Assembly (NCBI RefSeq): GCF_004803795.1
Contig: NZ_CP012543.1
Span: forward strand, 1,612,001 to 1,676,000
Origin: Campylobacter rectus
GTDB lineage: Bacteria; Campylobacterota; Campylobacteria; Campylobacterales; Campylobacteraceae
Length of the DNA: 64,000 nucleotides
Reading direction: 5' to 3'
Positions 1-9,013 of the stretch are shown in pieces. The position numbers and the translations under genes are program-made. The notes under the pieces are model-generated. The model was not told the origin of the DNA. It worked only from the letters and a program-made list of their open reading frames with translations, and made no database searches. Numbering within the stretch: the first letter of the stretch is position 1; each line of letters starts with the position of its first letter.

Positions 1-730
1 GATGGCGCGGCACGAGTATCAACTTATCGTTTGCGCTCAAATTTAACTCGCGCAAGATCAGCCCCTCCTCGCCCGCATGAGTGCTAGCTAGCACGATCGC
101 GCGCTCTTTTGGTTTGGCGTAAATTTGACTCGGATTTGGCAAAAAAGCTGATTTTATATTGCCGCTAACGACGATATTTTTGGCGCCGAGCCGCTCTAGG
201 CGCTGTTTATCCAGATCGCTTTGGGCGTAAATTTTATCTATAAATTTAAACAAATACACGTAAAAAAAGCCAAATTTTAGATAGCTTTTGTAGCTCCTAT
301 CAGAAATCCTAGCGTTTATCAAAATGACGCGCGAGCCCTTAAATTTAGCCCAAAAAACAAGCCCCAGCCAAAGCTCGGCCTCAAAAATAACCGTTATTTT
401 AGCAGGCTTTAGCCAAAACGGTAAAAATATCTCAAACGGCAAAAAGCGCGTATTTTGCGTGATCTTTTTCGCCTCGTCAAAACCGGTTTTGGTTACGACC
501 GAGACTGCGGCCGCGTCTTTAAATCTACTAACTAGCGGCGCGATAGAACGCACCTCGCCGAAACTACACGCATGAAAATGCACGCGCGAGGCGTCAAATT
601 TGGGATTTTTAAACAAAAAAAATCTAGCGGGGATCGAGGCTCTGTACTTTTTTTTAAAAGCTAAAATCGCAAGCGGTAAAGCCCCCAAGGCAAACGCCGC
701 GAGGACTAAAACGTAATAAATTATTATCAA
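1..730 (-). CDS. waaA: 3-deoxy-D-manno-octulosonic acid (Kdo) transferase, partial (C-terminal end lies beyond the window)
   Basis: Transfers Kdo from CMP-Kdo to lipid A at the inner membrane, the first core step of lipooligosaccharide assembly. Reading the minus strand from a TTG start at 730 gives an N-terminal hydrophobic anchor (IIIYYVLVLAAFALGALPLA), then HFHACSFGEVRSI, VVTKTGFDEAKK, ITVIFEAELWLG and LINARISDRSYKSYL, which are the landmark segments of the WaaA glycosyltransferase-B N-domain. The frame stays open to the window edge, so about 243 residues of a protein usually near 390 are seen. No ATG lies near the anchor, so TTG is the likely start, 9 bases after the stop of the zinc-ribbon gene. 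The order waaA–zinc ribbon–Nif3–glyQ is also that of H. pylori HP0957–HP0960. Confidence 0.87.
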   Translation of the reverse strand, partial: MIIIYYVLVLAAFALGALPLAILAFKKKYRASIPARFFLFKNPKFDASRVHFHACSFGEVRSIAPLVSRFKDAAAVSVVTKTGFDEAKKITQNTRFLPFEIFLPFWLKPAKITVIFEAELWLGLVFWAKFKGSRVILINARISDRSYKSYLKFGFFYVYLFKFIDKIYAQSDLDKQRLERLGAKNIVVSGNIKSAFLPNPSQIYAKPKERAIVLASTHAGEEGLILRELNLSANDKLILVPRH

Positions 731-739
731 ATTTAAAGG

Positions 740-1450
740 CTAGTTCGCCGCTTCTTTGTATAAAATTCGGCCGCAGTGAGGGCAGGTCACGATGTCTTCG
801 CCCTTGATGACGGCAGAATAAGTCTTGTCGTTTATCTGCATAAAGCAGCCGTAGCAGGCCTGTTTTTTGACCGGCACGACGGCGGTGTTATGCGCCCATT
901 TGCGGATCTTTTCGTAAAAGGTCAAGATTTTTTGATTCATCTCGCCGACTAACTTATCTTTTTTAGCGTAAATTTCAGCCCTTTGCTGCTCGATAGCGCC
1001 AACTTCGGCCGAAATTTCGCTCTCGATTTTGGTCAAATTTTCGCCCAGCTCCGCAGCCTTCGCTTCAAGCTCGCTTTTGAGCGCATTTTTGCTATCTATG
1101 ATTTTTTCGAGCCTTTCGACCTCTTCGTTTGCGGCCTCTAGCTGCTCTTTGGCCAGCTCGTCTTCCAACTGGAGCGCTTTTATCTCTTTTTCGGTTTTTG
1201 CGGAGTTGCTTTTTTTGGCGACGTCTTTGATTTTTGCGCTAAATTCGGCTATATGAGCGTTTGTTTGAGATTTTTGATTTTTTAGCTCGGTCACGCTCGT
1301 AGCCGCATCCTCGATCTGCGCTAAAATCGCCGCCTGCTCGTCCTTGGTCGATTTTAAAACGCTTTGAACCTTCTCAAGGCGCGGCGTAAAATCGTCGATA
1401 TCTTTGTCGATCGTCGAGAGCTCGACTAATTGTTCTAAATATTTATTCAT
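740..1450 (-). CDS. C4 zinc-ribbon coiled-coil protein, HP0958/FlgZ (CdsZ) family
   Basis: 236 residues: a long antiparallel coiled coil (about 10–180, rich in K/E/A/L) followed by a C-terminal zinc ribbon with ACYGC and CPHCG cysteine pairs. This is the architecture of H. pylori HP0958 (FlgZ), which from established work stabilises RpoN, binds flaA mRNA and is needed for flagellation. By family and synteny I infer the same link between sigma54 and flagellar gene expression here. The gene sits between Nif3 and waaA in one minus-strand run, with 9 bases to each neighbour, so co-transcription is likely. All four zinc cysteines are present and the length is normal. Confidence 0.85.
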   Translation of the reverse strand: MNKYLEQLVELSTIDKDIDDFTPRLEKVQSVLKSTKDEQAAILAQIEDAATSVTELKNQKSQTNAHIAEFSAKIKDVAKKSNSAKTEKEIKALQLEDELAKEQLEAANEEVERLEKIIDSKNALKSELEAKAAELGENLTKIESEISAEVGAIEQQRAEIYAKKDKLVGEMNQKILTFYEKIRKWAHNTAVVPVKKQACYGCFMQINDKTYSAVIKGEDIVTCPHCGRILYKEAAN

Positions 1451-1459
1451 TTTTTTCCT

Positions 1460-2191
1460 TTAACTGTATGAAAACGGGTTTTTTGAGTTGGATATTATAG
1501 TAGGAATCGCTAAATTTTGCAAATATTTTGCAAGCGACTCCCCGAAATACCGCTCGCTCTCAAAGTGTCCGATGTCTATCAAATTTAAATTATTATGTGC
1601 GGCCTCAAGCGCTTGGTGGTATTTGATATCTCCGGTTAAAAACACATCCGCCCGCACCTCGCCTATCAGATCTCCGCCGCTTCCCGTGCAAAGCGCAAGC
1701 CGTCCGATACGCTCGTTTTTCTGCGCCTTTACGACTCTTAAAATTTCAAGTTTAAATTTATCTTTTACCGACACGCAAAGCTCGTCAAAACTCAAATTTA
1801 CATCCGCATAAAGCAAGAATCCATCGCGCCCCTTTGGCGTAAAACCCAAAATTTCGCTTAGCACGTACTCGTTTAAGTGGCTTAGATCATAATTGGTATG
1901 CATCGCGATCAGGCTTAAATTTTTAGCCATCATTTTTGCGATTAAGCTGCTTGGATATTTGTCCAAATTTAGCGATTTTAGCCCTTTAAAAATGAGCGGA
2001 TGATGCGTAATGATAAGCGAATTTGGCTGCGCTTCGTCCAAAAGTTCGTCGTCGACGTCAAGGCTAAGATAAACGCGCTGCGCGCACGCCTCAAACGAGC
2101 CCACGAGCAGCCCGCTATTATCCCACTCCTCTTGACTCGCAAACGGGCTAATCTCGTCTAAAATTTTATAAATTTCGCCGATTTTCATCAA
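1460..2191 (-). CDS. Nif3-like dinuclear metal centre protein (YbgI/DUF34 family)
   Basis: 243 residues. The metal-binding signature IITHHPLIFKG sits at about residue 60, and the second set of ligands is the late DIGHFESER. Family members form toroidal hexamers with two metals per subunit; many genomes label them GTP cyclohydrolase type 1-like, but the reaction is not settled. It lies 3 bases after the glyQ stop and 9 bases before the zinc-ribbon gene, which places it in the same operon. Nothing is missing: this is the short form without the middle PII-like insert. Confidence 0.87.
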   Translation of the reverse strand: MMKIGEIYKILDEISPFASQEEWDNSGLLVGSFEACAQRVYLSLDVDDELLDEAQPNSLIITHHPLIFKGLKSLNLDKYPSSLIAKMMAKNLSLIAMHTNYDLSHLNEYVLSEILGFTPKGRDGFLLYADVNLSFDELCVSVKDKFKLEILRVVKAQKNERIGRLALCTGSGGDLIGEVRADVFLTGDIKYHQALEAAHNNLNLIDIGHFESERYFGESLAKYLQNLAIPTIISNSKNPFSYS

Positions 2192-2194
2192 ATT

Positions 2195-3079
2195 TTATTC
2201 GCCCTTCGCACCGTTTTCGGCTGCGGCATCGATGCCGGCTTTATACGTCAGCGCGCACTCTTTGGCCAGCTCGCGGATTTTTAGGATGTAGTCTTGCCTT
2301 TGCGTTACGCTGATCGCTCCGCGCGCGTCAAGGACGTTAAACGTATGCGCCGCAAGCATGCAATAATCATACGCAGGCAGCGAAATTTTAGCCTCCAGGC
2401 AGCGTTTGCACTCGCCGAATGCATTTTCAAACTGGCGAAATAGCATATCTACGTCTGCGATTTCAAAGTTATATTTGCTCCACTCAAATTCGCCCTGCTT
2501 ATGCACGTCGGCGTAGGTCACGATATTGCCGCCCCTATCGTCCCAAACGATATCATAGACGCTATTTACGTCTTGTAGATACATCGCAAGACGCTCAAGG
2601 CCGTAGGTGATCTCAGCCGAAACCAGCTCGCACGCGATGCCGCCTACTTGCTGAAAATACGTAAACTGCGTCACCTCCATACCGTCTAGCCAGACCTCCC
2701 AGCCTAGCCCCCAAGCGCCCAGCGTCGGGCTCTCCCAGTTATCCTCGACGAAGCGGATGTCGTGATTTTTCAAATTTAACCCGAGCTTTTCAAGGCTTTT
2801 TAGATAAAGCTCCTGTATGTTTTCCGGGCTTGGTTTAATGAGCACCTGAAACTGATAATAAGCACCCAGGCGGTTTGGGTTTTCACCGTATCTACCGTCG
2901 GTCGGGCGGCGAGATGGGGCAACGTACGCCGTCGCCCACGGCTTTGGCCCGAGGCTCCTTAAAAAAGTCGCCTGATGATAGGTGCCCGCGCCCGCAGGCA
3001 TATCGTATGGCTGCAGTATCACGCAACCCTGCTCGCGCCAGTAGTTTTGCAACGTCAAAATAATCTCTGAAAACGTCAT
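2195..3079 (-). CDS. glyQ: glycine--tRNA ligase alpha subunit
   Basis: Class II aminoacyl-tRNA synthetase subunit that activates glycine; it works as an alpha2beta2 enzyme with GlyS, which is not in this window. The 294-residue protein opens with [18 protein letters not shown] and carries [28 protein letters not shown] and [19 protein letters not shown], all diagnostic of GlyQ. Length is standard. It heads the glyQ–Nif3–zinc ribbon–waaA run. Separation of glyQ from glyS is normal in Campylobacter. Confidence 0.96.
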   Translation of the reverse strand: MTFSEIILTLQNYWREQGCVILQPYDMPAGAGTYHQATFLRSLGPKPWATAYVAPSRRPTDGRYGENPNRLGAYYQFQVLIKPSPENIQELYLKSLEKLGLNLKNHDIRFVEDNWESPTLGAWGLGWEVWLDGMEVTQFTYFQQVGGIACELVSAEITYGLERLAMYLQDVNSVYDIVWDDRGGNIVTYADVHKQGEFEWSKYNFEIADVDMLFRQFENAFGECKRCLEAKISLPAYDYCMLAAHTFNVLDARGAISVTQRQDYILKIRELAKECALTYKAGIDAAAENGAKGE

Positions 3080-3098
3080 TTTTCTTCCTTTTTAAAAT

Positions 3099-4637
3099 TT
3101 ATTTTAGATAGTGTATAATCGCGCCCGGCCCCAAAGGTAGGTCCAAAACGTACCAAACCGACATCAGCGCCGCCCACGAGATCAAAAACGCGACCGTGTA
3201 AGGCAGCATTATCGAGACTACCGAGCCGATTTTCAGCCCCTTGTCGTAGCGCTGCATAAACGCCACTATCAGCACGAAAAACGGCATCAAAGGCGTGATG
3301 ATATTCGTCGTCGAGTCGCCTATCCTAAACGCGGCTTGCGTTAGCTCGGGCGAGAGGCCTAGATTCATAAACATCGGCACGAAAATAGGCGCCATCATCG
3401 CCCATTTAGCCGAATCCACGGCGATAAATAAATTTATAAACGCGATCACGACTATAAAAACGATAATTAGGCTAAGCCCGGTTAAGCCGATATCTTTTAA
3501 GAAAACCGAGCCCTTTATCGACAGTACCAGCCCGATGTTTGAGGCGTTAAAGAGATAGGTAAACTGAGCCGCGAAAAATATCAAAACCAAAAATCCCGAT
3601 AGCTCGGCGACGGCTTGTTCCATAAATTTGACCGCGTCGCCGCTGTTTTTTATCGTCCCCGCTCCAGCTCCGTATGCAGCGCCCGCTACTATAAAAAATA
3701 GCATCATAAAAATGATGATAGAGTGCATAAAAACGGACTTCGTAAAGCTCTCGCCCTCTTTTGCGCCAAAGAGCGAATTTGACGGTAAAAGCGCCGCTAG
3801 CAAAAGGATCGCGAAAATAACCGACGCGATGAGGGCAAATTTTAGCCCTCGCTTTTGCTCTGCGCTGATCTCGCCGCGCTCGTGCAAATTTAACGCCCCA
3901 TCAAAGCTAAATTTGCCCAGCCTAGGCTCGACGATCCTATCCGTAACAAAAGAGCCTACCATCACGATCAAAAAGGTCGATGCGATCATAAAATACCAAT
4001 TTGCCGTAGCCAAAACGACGTAGTCGGGATTTAGCACGCTGGCCGCCTGCGTAGAAAACGCCGCAAACATCGGATCGTTCGTGCCGATTAGCAGATTTGC
4101 CGACCAGCCGCCGCTAACGCCCGCAAAAGCCGCGGCAAGTCCCGCGATAGGGTGGCGCCCGAAGCCAGCAAATAAAATCGCTCCGAGCGGTATCAGCACG
4201 ACGTAGCCGACCGATGAGGCGACATTTGACATAATGCCCAAAAAAACCACGATCGGCGTCACCCATTTTTTAGACGATTTTAGGGCGATTTTTTTAACCA
4301 GCGCCGATAAAAGCCCGGCCTTATCCGCCACGCCGATACCTAAAATGATCGCAAAAACCACGCCAAGAGGATAAAAACCGGTGAAGTTTTTAAGCATGGA
4401 CGAGACAAAGGTCCTGATGCTATCAGCTGAGAGCAAATTTACGACGTTTGCGCTTAGCTGCGAGATCTGCCCGTCCTTGATAGCCTGATAGCTGACGCCA
4501 ACGCCGAGTCTCTCTAGCGCAAACGATAGCAAAATCGTAATAACCGAAAGATAGACGAAAAGCATAGTGGGATTAGGCAGCTTGTTGCCGAATTTTTCGA
4601 TAAAGCCTAAGATTGATTCGCTATTTTTATTGTCCAT
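3099..4637 (-). CDS. AbgT family transporter
   Basis: 512-residue inner-membrane protein with about 12 hydrophobic segments. GGWSANLLIGTNDPM (around 175) and RIGDSTTNIITPLMPFF (around 430) are the conserved re-entrant motifs of the AbgT family. Family members either import p-aminobenzoyl-glutamate (E. coli AbgT) or export sulfonamides and p-aminobenzoate (MtrF, YdaH); sequence alone does not decide which. No abgA or abgB peptidase gene is adjacent, so a simple folate-catabolite import operon is not supported. It is transcribed with the GyrI-like gene, whose stop lies 6 bases upstream of this start. Confidence 0.85.
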   Translation of the reverse strand: MDNKNSESILGFIEKFGNKLPNPTMLFVYLSVITILLSFALERLGVGVSYQAIKDGQISQLSANVVNLLSADSIRTFVSSMLKNFTGFYPLGVVFAIILGIGVADKAGLLSALVKKIALKSSKKWVTPIVVFLGIMSNVASSVGYVVLIPLGAILFAGFGRHPIAGLAAAFAGVSGGWSANLLIGTNDPMFAAFSTQAASVLNPDYVVLATANWYFMIASTFLIVMVGSFVTDRIVEPRLGKFSFDGALNLHERGEISAEQKRGLKFALIASVIFAILLLAALLPSNSLFGAKEGESFTKSVFMHSIIIFMMLFFIVAGAAYGAGAGTIKNSGDAVKFMEQAVAELSGFLVLIFFAAQFTYLFNASNIGLVLSIKGSVFLKDIGLTGLSLIIVFIVVIAFINLFIAVDSAKWAMMAPIFVPMFMNLGLSPELTQAAFRIGDSTTNIITPLMPFFVLIVAFMQRYDKGLKIGSVVSIMLPYTVAFLISWAALMSVWYVLDLPLGPGAIIHYLK

Positions 4638-4643
4638 TTTGTC

Positions 4644-5060
4644 CTAATCTAAAACCGAGATATAAATTTTTATCCCGTCGCTACCGTAAAGCTCAAAATC
4701 CGTTTCGTAGGCTCTTTTTAGCTTCGAGCCTTCAAAATATTTCCAAATTTTTCTCCAAAATCTTGCTACGTTTTGCGGCTCGCTCGGAAAGCTAAAAACA
4801 GCGTATTTGCCGCTTTTTATCTCTAAAATTTCGCCGCCCGGGCAAAGCGACTTCGTACCGATAAATAAATCGTAAAGCCCATTTACGCCGTTTTCGTAAC
4901 TACAATAAACGCCGTAAATTTCGCTTTTGCCGTCATAAAATTCTTTTGTAAATTTAGCCCACAAGGCCGGGATTTTACCGCTAGAGCTTATCTCGTCGAC
5001 GTTTTTGGTGCGAGTTTTTAGTCCGTAAATTTTAAAGCCCTCTACCGCTAAAATTTCCAC
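4644..5060 (-). CDS. stand-alone GyrI-like / AraC-type effector-binding domain protein
   Basis: 138 residues with no DNA-binding domain. The C-terminal pattern RAYETDFELYGSDGIKIYIS is the typical ending of the AraC_E_bind/GyrI-like fold, in which a conserved acidic residue faces a ligand pocket; the segment after position 80 (KYAVFSFPSE) is the usual central strand. Family members bind small hydrophobic or cationic ligands, and E. coli GyrI binds gyrase. What this one binds is unknown. It is packed between the DUF3972-like gene (2 bases) and the AbgT transporter (6 bases), so a ligand-sensing or sequestering role linked to transport is possible, but this is inference. Confidence 0.72.
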   Translation of the reverse strand: MEILAVEGFKIYGLKTRTKNVDEISSSGKIPALWAKFTKEFYDGKSEIYGVYCSYENGVNGLYDLFIGTKSLCPGGEILEIKSGKYAVFSFPSEPQNVARFWRKIWKYFEGSKLKRAYETDFELYGSDGIKIYISVLD

Positions 5061-5062
5061 GC

Positions 5063-5536
5063 CTATTCCTTGTCGTCTTTGAAATTTTCAACCGCTTTGT
5101 TCCACATAAGTTTGTATTTTCGTTTTAAAAACTCGACTTCTTCTTGCGAATTTTTTAGCTGCGACGTTAGCGTCTCGACCGTGCGGCGATCCTCGTCGTA
5201 AAGCTCTTGCATCGAGATTAACGCCTCTTTTAAAAATTTATTTTCGTTGCGCAGGGTCTCTAGCGTCTCGTCTTTAGCATCAAGCACCTTTTCGTGTAAA
5301 TTCAGTATCGTGCCGATCGTCTTTTCTACGAAGCTAAAACCGTCCGCGCCGATCTGCGGAGCCGGCACGGCCACGACGCTAGGCACCACGCTCATCGTGC
5401 CTTGGCTAGCCTCTATGAGGATCTCGCCGCCCTCTTCTTTCGTATTTAACACGCCGCGGTTTATCATCCCCTCGATCACCTCGCGCTCCAGGTGCACGAG
5501 CTTGCAAAATTCGTCGATATTTAAGTATGTCTGCAT
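5063..5536 (-). CDS. DUF3972-like protein: N-terminal helix-turn-helix-like region plus coiled coil
   Basis: 157 residues. The start (YLNIDEFCKLVHLEREVIEGM) looks like an excisionase/MerR-type winged helix, followed by a short beta region, an alanine/proline stretch, and a coiled coil from about 75 to 145 (NLHEKVLDAKDETLETL onward). I recognise it as the campylobacterial protein next to purE (Cj0703 position); family assignment to DUF3972 is from memory. Function is unknown. A role as a DNA-binding or scaffold protein would fit the domain layout. It lies 10 bases downstream of purE and 2 bases upstream of the GyrI-like gene. Confidence 0.65.
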   Translation of the reverse strand: MQTYLNIDEFCKLVHLEREVIEGMINRGVLNTKEEGGEILIEASQGTMSVVPSVVAVPAPQIGADGFSFVEKTIGTILNLHEKVLDAKDETLETLRNENKFLKEALISMQELYDEDRRTVETLTSQLKNSQEEVEFLKRKYKLMWNKAVENFKDDKE

Positions 5537-5546
5537 CTTTGCTCCT

Positions 5547-6044
5547 TTAGGCGAGTAAAATTTCCACCTTCGCCGAGTCCTCCTCTACTTGCTTGGCTTT
5601 CGCCGCTCGGTCGGCTTTTAGCGCGTCGCCCAGATTAAGGTCGTTTAGGGCCAAAATTTGTAGCGCCAGATAGGCTGCGTTTACCGCGCCGACCTTGCCG
5701 ATAGCCACGGTGCCTACGGGCATGCCGCCGGGCATCTGCACGGTCGAATAAAGCGCATCCACGCCGCTAAGCGCCGAGCCGCCCATCGGGATACCGATCA
5801 CGGGGCGAGTGGTGTTTGCCGCGATAGCGCCCGCTAGATGCGCTGCCATGCCGGCAGCCGCGATAAATACCTGCGCGCCCTTTTCTTCGGCTGCAGCGAC
5901 ATACTCGCTCGTTCGCTTCGGACTTCTGTGCGCCGAGCTGATGATTAGCTCATAAGGGACATTAAATTTTTCAAGCACTTTCGCCGCCTCGCTAACTACG
6001 TCGTAGTCGCTCTTGCTTCCCATTATTATAGATACGAATTTCAT
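5547..6044 (-). CDS. purE: 5-(carboxyamino)imidazole ribonucleotide mutase
   Basis: Class I PurE, converting N5-CAIR to CAIR in purine synthesis. The 165-residue protein shows SIIMGSKSDYD at the N-terminus, SSAHRSPKRT with the catalytic histidine, and AAGMAAHLAGAIAANT, all typical. Its start overlaps the end of the U32 gene by 4 bases, so translation is probably coupled. PurK is not in the window. Length is normal, with a short lysine-rich tail. Confidence 0.96.
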   Translation of the reverse strand: MKFVSIIMGSKSDYDVVSEAAKVLEKFNVPYELIISSAHRSPKRTSEYVAAAEEKGAQVFIAAAGMAAHLAGAIAANTTRPVIGIPMGGSALSGVDALYSTVQMPGGMPVGTVAIGKVGAVNAAYLALQILALNDLNLGDALKADRAAKAKQVEEDSAKVEILLA

Positions 6045-7300
6045 TTTATTTCCTCTCTTAAAAAGCTAAATTTAGGCAGCCTAGCGCCCAAATTTACTTC
6101 GTTTTCATTGCCGCTGTGGATCTCGGCGATCTCTTTGCCTTTTTTGGTTACGAGTTTTTTAAATTTGATAAATTTCTTACCGTTGCGACCGAAAATTTGA
6201 GAGATTTCGCTCTCGCGCTCATCTATCTGCGAGCCTATGGGCGCTACGATCTCATACTCGCTACCCGGGAAAATTTTATATTTGCATTTAAAAAACTCGC
6301 CGTCTAAAGTCAAAGCATTTACCTGATGAGTGCCTTCCTCTAGGCTGCTGGCGTGATTTTGCGTATCAGCCTTTTCAAACGGACGATTTACCAAGTAGCC
6401 GTCGGTAAAGCCGCGATTTTTTAGCGTATTTAGCTCGCCGGCGTAAATTTGCGCGTCAAATTTGCCAGCCATAGCGTCATCGACGGCCATACGGTATGCT
6501 CTAGTCGCACAGGCGGCGTAGTATTCGCTTTTCGTGCGGCCTTCGATTTTTAGGCTATCGACCGTGCCGCTTTCGATGATATCTTTGATGTGCGCGGATA
6601 AATTTAAGTCTTTGGAGTTCATTATATGCGTGCCGCCTTCGTCCTCCTCGAGGCGAAATAAAACCCCGCTTTCATCGCTTTTTGCGTAAAGTTCGTATTT
6701 AAACCTGCAGTCGTTTGCGCAGCTGCCGCGGTTTGATTGGCGGCCGCTTTGCACGGAGCTAACCAAACAGCGCCCCGAATACGCAAAGCACATCGAGCCG
6801 TGAATGAAAATTTCGATATCCAGCGTCGGGATTTGCTCTTTTATCTTCACTACGTCTTTTAGGCTCATTTCGCGTGCTGCTACGATGCGTTTTGCACCCA
6901 TTTCGTGGTAGATTTTGGCATCGAGCGCGTTCATAACGTTTGCCTGCGTAGAGAGGTGGATCTCGATGTCGGGGGCTATTTCTTTTGCTAGGCTCATCAC
7001 GCCCGGAGTCGCGACGATAAAGGCATCGGGCTTCATCGCCGATATCGTTTGCAGGTGGCGTTTTAGCGACTCGATTTGCGAATTAAAAGGAAAAGCGTTT
7101 ACCGTCGCGTAAAATTTCTTGTCCTTTGCGTGCGTGTATTCGATGGCTTCCTTAAAACTCTCTAAGTTAAATTCGCGCGCCGAACGCGTGCGAAGCGAAA
7201 AGCTCGCCACCGAGGCGTAAACCGCGTCCGCACCGTATTCTAGCGCGATTTTTAGCTTGGTTAAATTTCCCGCGGGAGATAAAAGCTCGGGCTTTAGCAC
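6041..7300 (-). CDS. peptidase U32 family protein, TrhP/YegQ-like
   Basis: 419 residues. N-terminal ELLSPAGNLTKLKIALEYGADAVY and the U32 signature with clustered cysteines (HGSMCFAYSGRCLVSS, then NRGSCANDCR) are present. Characterised relatives such as TrhP are not shown to be proteases: they bind an Fe-S cluster through these cysteines and take part in hydroxylation of U34 in certain tRNAs. By similarity I infer tRNA or rRNA hydroxylation here. It overlaps cheZ by one base upstream and purE by 4 bases downstream, an order shared with Cj0700–Cj0702. Confidence 0.82.
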   Translation of the reverse strand: MLKPELLSPAGNLTKLKIALEYGADAVYASVASFSLRTRSAREFNLESFKEAIEYTHAKDKKFYATVNAFPFNSQIESLKRHLQTISAMKPDAFIVATPGVMSLAKEIAPDIEIHLSTQANVMNALDAKIYHEMGAKRIVAAREMSLKDVVKIKEQIPTLDIEIFIHGSMCFAYSGRCLVSSVQSGRQSNRGSCANDCRFKYELYAKSDESGVLFRLEEDEGGTHIMNSKDLNLSAHIKDIIESGTVDSLKIEGRTKSEYYAACATRAYRMAVDDAMAGKFDAQIYAGELNTLKNRGFTDGYLVNRPFEKADTQNHASSLEEGTHQVNALTLDGEFFKCKYKIFPGSEYEIVAPIGSQIDERESEISQIFGRNGKKFIKFKKLVTKKGKEIAEIHSGNENEVNLGARLPKFSFLREEIK

Positions 7301-8022
7301 TATTTTTTGCCCAAACTTTCGATCAGCGCTTCGATATCGTCGTTACTGACGAGATTTTCGGTGTGAGTATCGCCTGCGATATGCACGGCCGAGGATACGC
7401 GCTTCTCGTCGTCGATCTTACCCTCAAACAGACTGCTCATATACTTGCTAAGCGCGCGCATGACGTTGATGACGCGCTCAATCTTTTGACGATGGATGTC
7501 TTGATACTGCATCATATCCATCGCCATCATTATCTCGTCTTCCGCCATTCTGACGTTATCCAGCGTCGTTTCTGCCGCATTTTTTAGCTCGCTATTTTTT
7601 TTAAGAGCCTCGGAAAAAGTCGCGATATTAGGAAATTTTTTATGCAGTTTCGTAAAAATTTCTATATTAGCCTCTATGCCGCCGGCTATATCGCCAAGCC
7701 CGCTCTCGGCGTCCATCAAGAAATTATTGATCGCATCGAGCTTATCAAACATCTGCGTAGCTTTTTCTTCGCTGTCCTTAGTGACGTCGTCTAGCTGATG
7801 AACCATCTTGTGATCGTCCGTCGGTGGAGGCGGAGGCCATGGCATATTAGGAGATACGCGCATCTCGGCGCCTTCGTAGCTCATCGTCTGCTCGCCGGAT
7901 ACGGAGTTGCTTTTTTTAACGCTTTCCTCCGCAGGCGGCGCCTTTTCTTCCGTTTTTTCCTCGCCGATTTCTTCGTCCTCGAAATCGCCCGCCATCAAGG
8001 CGTCAAGTTCTTCTTGCGTCAT
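7300..8022 (-). CDS. cheZ: chemotaxis protein phosphatase CheZ, epsilonproteobacterial type
   Basis: 240 residues. The C-terminal half is a long helical hairpin containing MDMMQYQDIHRQKIERVINV, which matches the catalytic QDxxxQ helix of CheZ (dephosphorylation of CheY-P). The N-terminal 70 residues are acidic and disordered with a proline run (PWPPPPPTDD), and a short terminal peptide (DDIEALIESLGKK) resembles the CheY-docking tail of other CheZ proteins. The match to Cj0700/HP0170 is by order as well as motif: U32 and purE follow it. It acts in the cytoplasm on CheY-P. Confidence 0.8.
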   Translation of the reverse strand: MTQEELDALMAGDFEDEEIGEEKTEEKAPPAEESVKKSNSVSGEQTMSYEGAEMRVSPNMPWPPPPPTDDHKMVHQLDDVTKDSEEKATQMFDKLDAINNFLMDAESGLGDIAGGIEANIEIFTKLHKKFPNIATFSEALKKNSELKNAAETTLDNVRMAEDEIMMAMDMMQYQDIHRQKIERVINVMRALSKYMSSLFEGKIDDEKRVSSAVHIAGDTHTENLVSNDDIEALIESLGKK

Positions 8023-8148
8023 AAAAACTCCTATTTAAATTTGGGCTGATTATATATAAATTTAATGAAATGTAAGTTTAAAAAGCAAAATTTTATCCTT
8101 AAATTTATCAAATTTTAGGTAGCATTTGCAAAATATTTAAGGATAAAA

Positions 8149-8928
8149 ATGAGAGTCGATCTGCACAACCACACCCCGCTTTGCAAACACGCCGTAGATG
8201 AGCCCAGGCAGTATGTTTTGAGCGCGATAAATTCGGGCTGCGAGTATTTCGGTTTTAGCGATCACGCGCCGATGAAATTTGACGAAGCGTATCGTATGGA
8301 TTTTTCGCAAATGCCCTCTTACGAGAGCGAAATTTTACGCCTCAGAGACGAATTTGACGGGCGGATCAAAATCCTGCTCGGCTACGAAGTCGATTTTTTA
8401 GAAGGCTTTATGGATGAGCGGGTTTTAACTAGAGAGGTCGATTATCTCATCGGTTCGGTACATTTTTTAGGCGGCTGGGGCTTTGACAATCCCGAATTTA
8501 TCGGCGAATACGAAAAGCGCGACATAGATCAAATTTGGCGGGATTATTTCTACTATATCGAAAAGATGGCAAAGTCGGGCAAATTTGACATAGTTGGGCA
8601 TTTGGATTTGCTAAAGGTGTTTAAATTTATGCCAAAAACCGACGTTAGAATCCTCGCTAAAGACGCTATTGACGCTATAAAAAAGGCAAATTTGACGGTC
8701 GAGATAAATGCAGCGGGCTTTAGAAAACCCATCGGCGAACAGTATCCGAGCATAAATTTACTAGAAATGATCGCCGAAAAAGACATACCTATCACGTTTG
8801 GCTCTGACGCGCACGCAAAGGATCAAGTCGGTCTAAACGGCGAAAAATGCGAGCAAATCGCCAGAAATTTGGGCTTTAGCAAGTGCGCGGTATTTAAAAA
8901 TCGCGACAGGGAATTTGTAAAATTTTAG
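8149..8928 (+). CDS. histidinol-phosphatase, PHP family (HisJ/HisK type)
   Basis: 259 residues with the PHP-domain metal motifs VDLHNHTPLCKHA (residues 3–15), FSDHAP, EVDFLEG, GSVHFL, VGHLDLL and GSDAHAKD in the expected order. PHP-type histidinol-phosphatases hydrolyse L-histidinol phosphate in histidine synthesis. It is transcribed alone and divergently from cheZ; an AAGGA ribosome-binding site sits just before the ATG. No other his gene is in the window, so the substrate is inferred from family only. Confidence 0.85.
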   Translation: MRVDLHNHTPLCKHAVDEPRQYVLSAINSGCEYFGFSDHAPMKFDEAYRMDFSQMPSYESEILRLRDEFDGRIKILLGYEVDFLEGFMDERVLTREVDYLIGSVHFLGGWGFDNPEFIGEYEKRDIDQIWRDYFYYIEKMAKSGKFDIVGHLDLLKVFKFMPKTDVRILAKDAIDAIKKANLTVEINAAGFRKPIGEQYPSINLLEMIAEKDIPITFGSDAHAKDQVGLNGEKCEQIARNLGFSKCAVFKNRDREFVKF

Positions 8929-8975
8929 ATCGGGTAGAAAATTTTATTTAAATTAATCTTAAAAGTAAAATTTTA

Positions 8976-8984
8976 TGATACAAT
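8976..8984 (+). promoter_or_regulatory. extended -10 promoter of glnA
   Basis: TGATACAAT: a TACAAT -10 box preceded by a TG extension, 30 bases before the glnA start. The upstream side is AT-rich without a clear -35, which is normal for Campylobacter sigma70 promoters. An AGGAG ribosome-binding site follows at 9003–9007. Confidence 0.5.
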
Positions 8985-9013
8985 TACGAAATCAATAAAC
9001 ACAGGAGCGAAAA

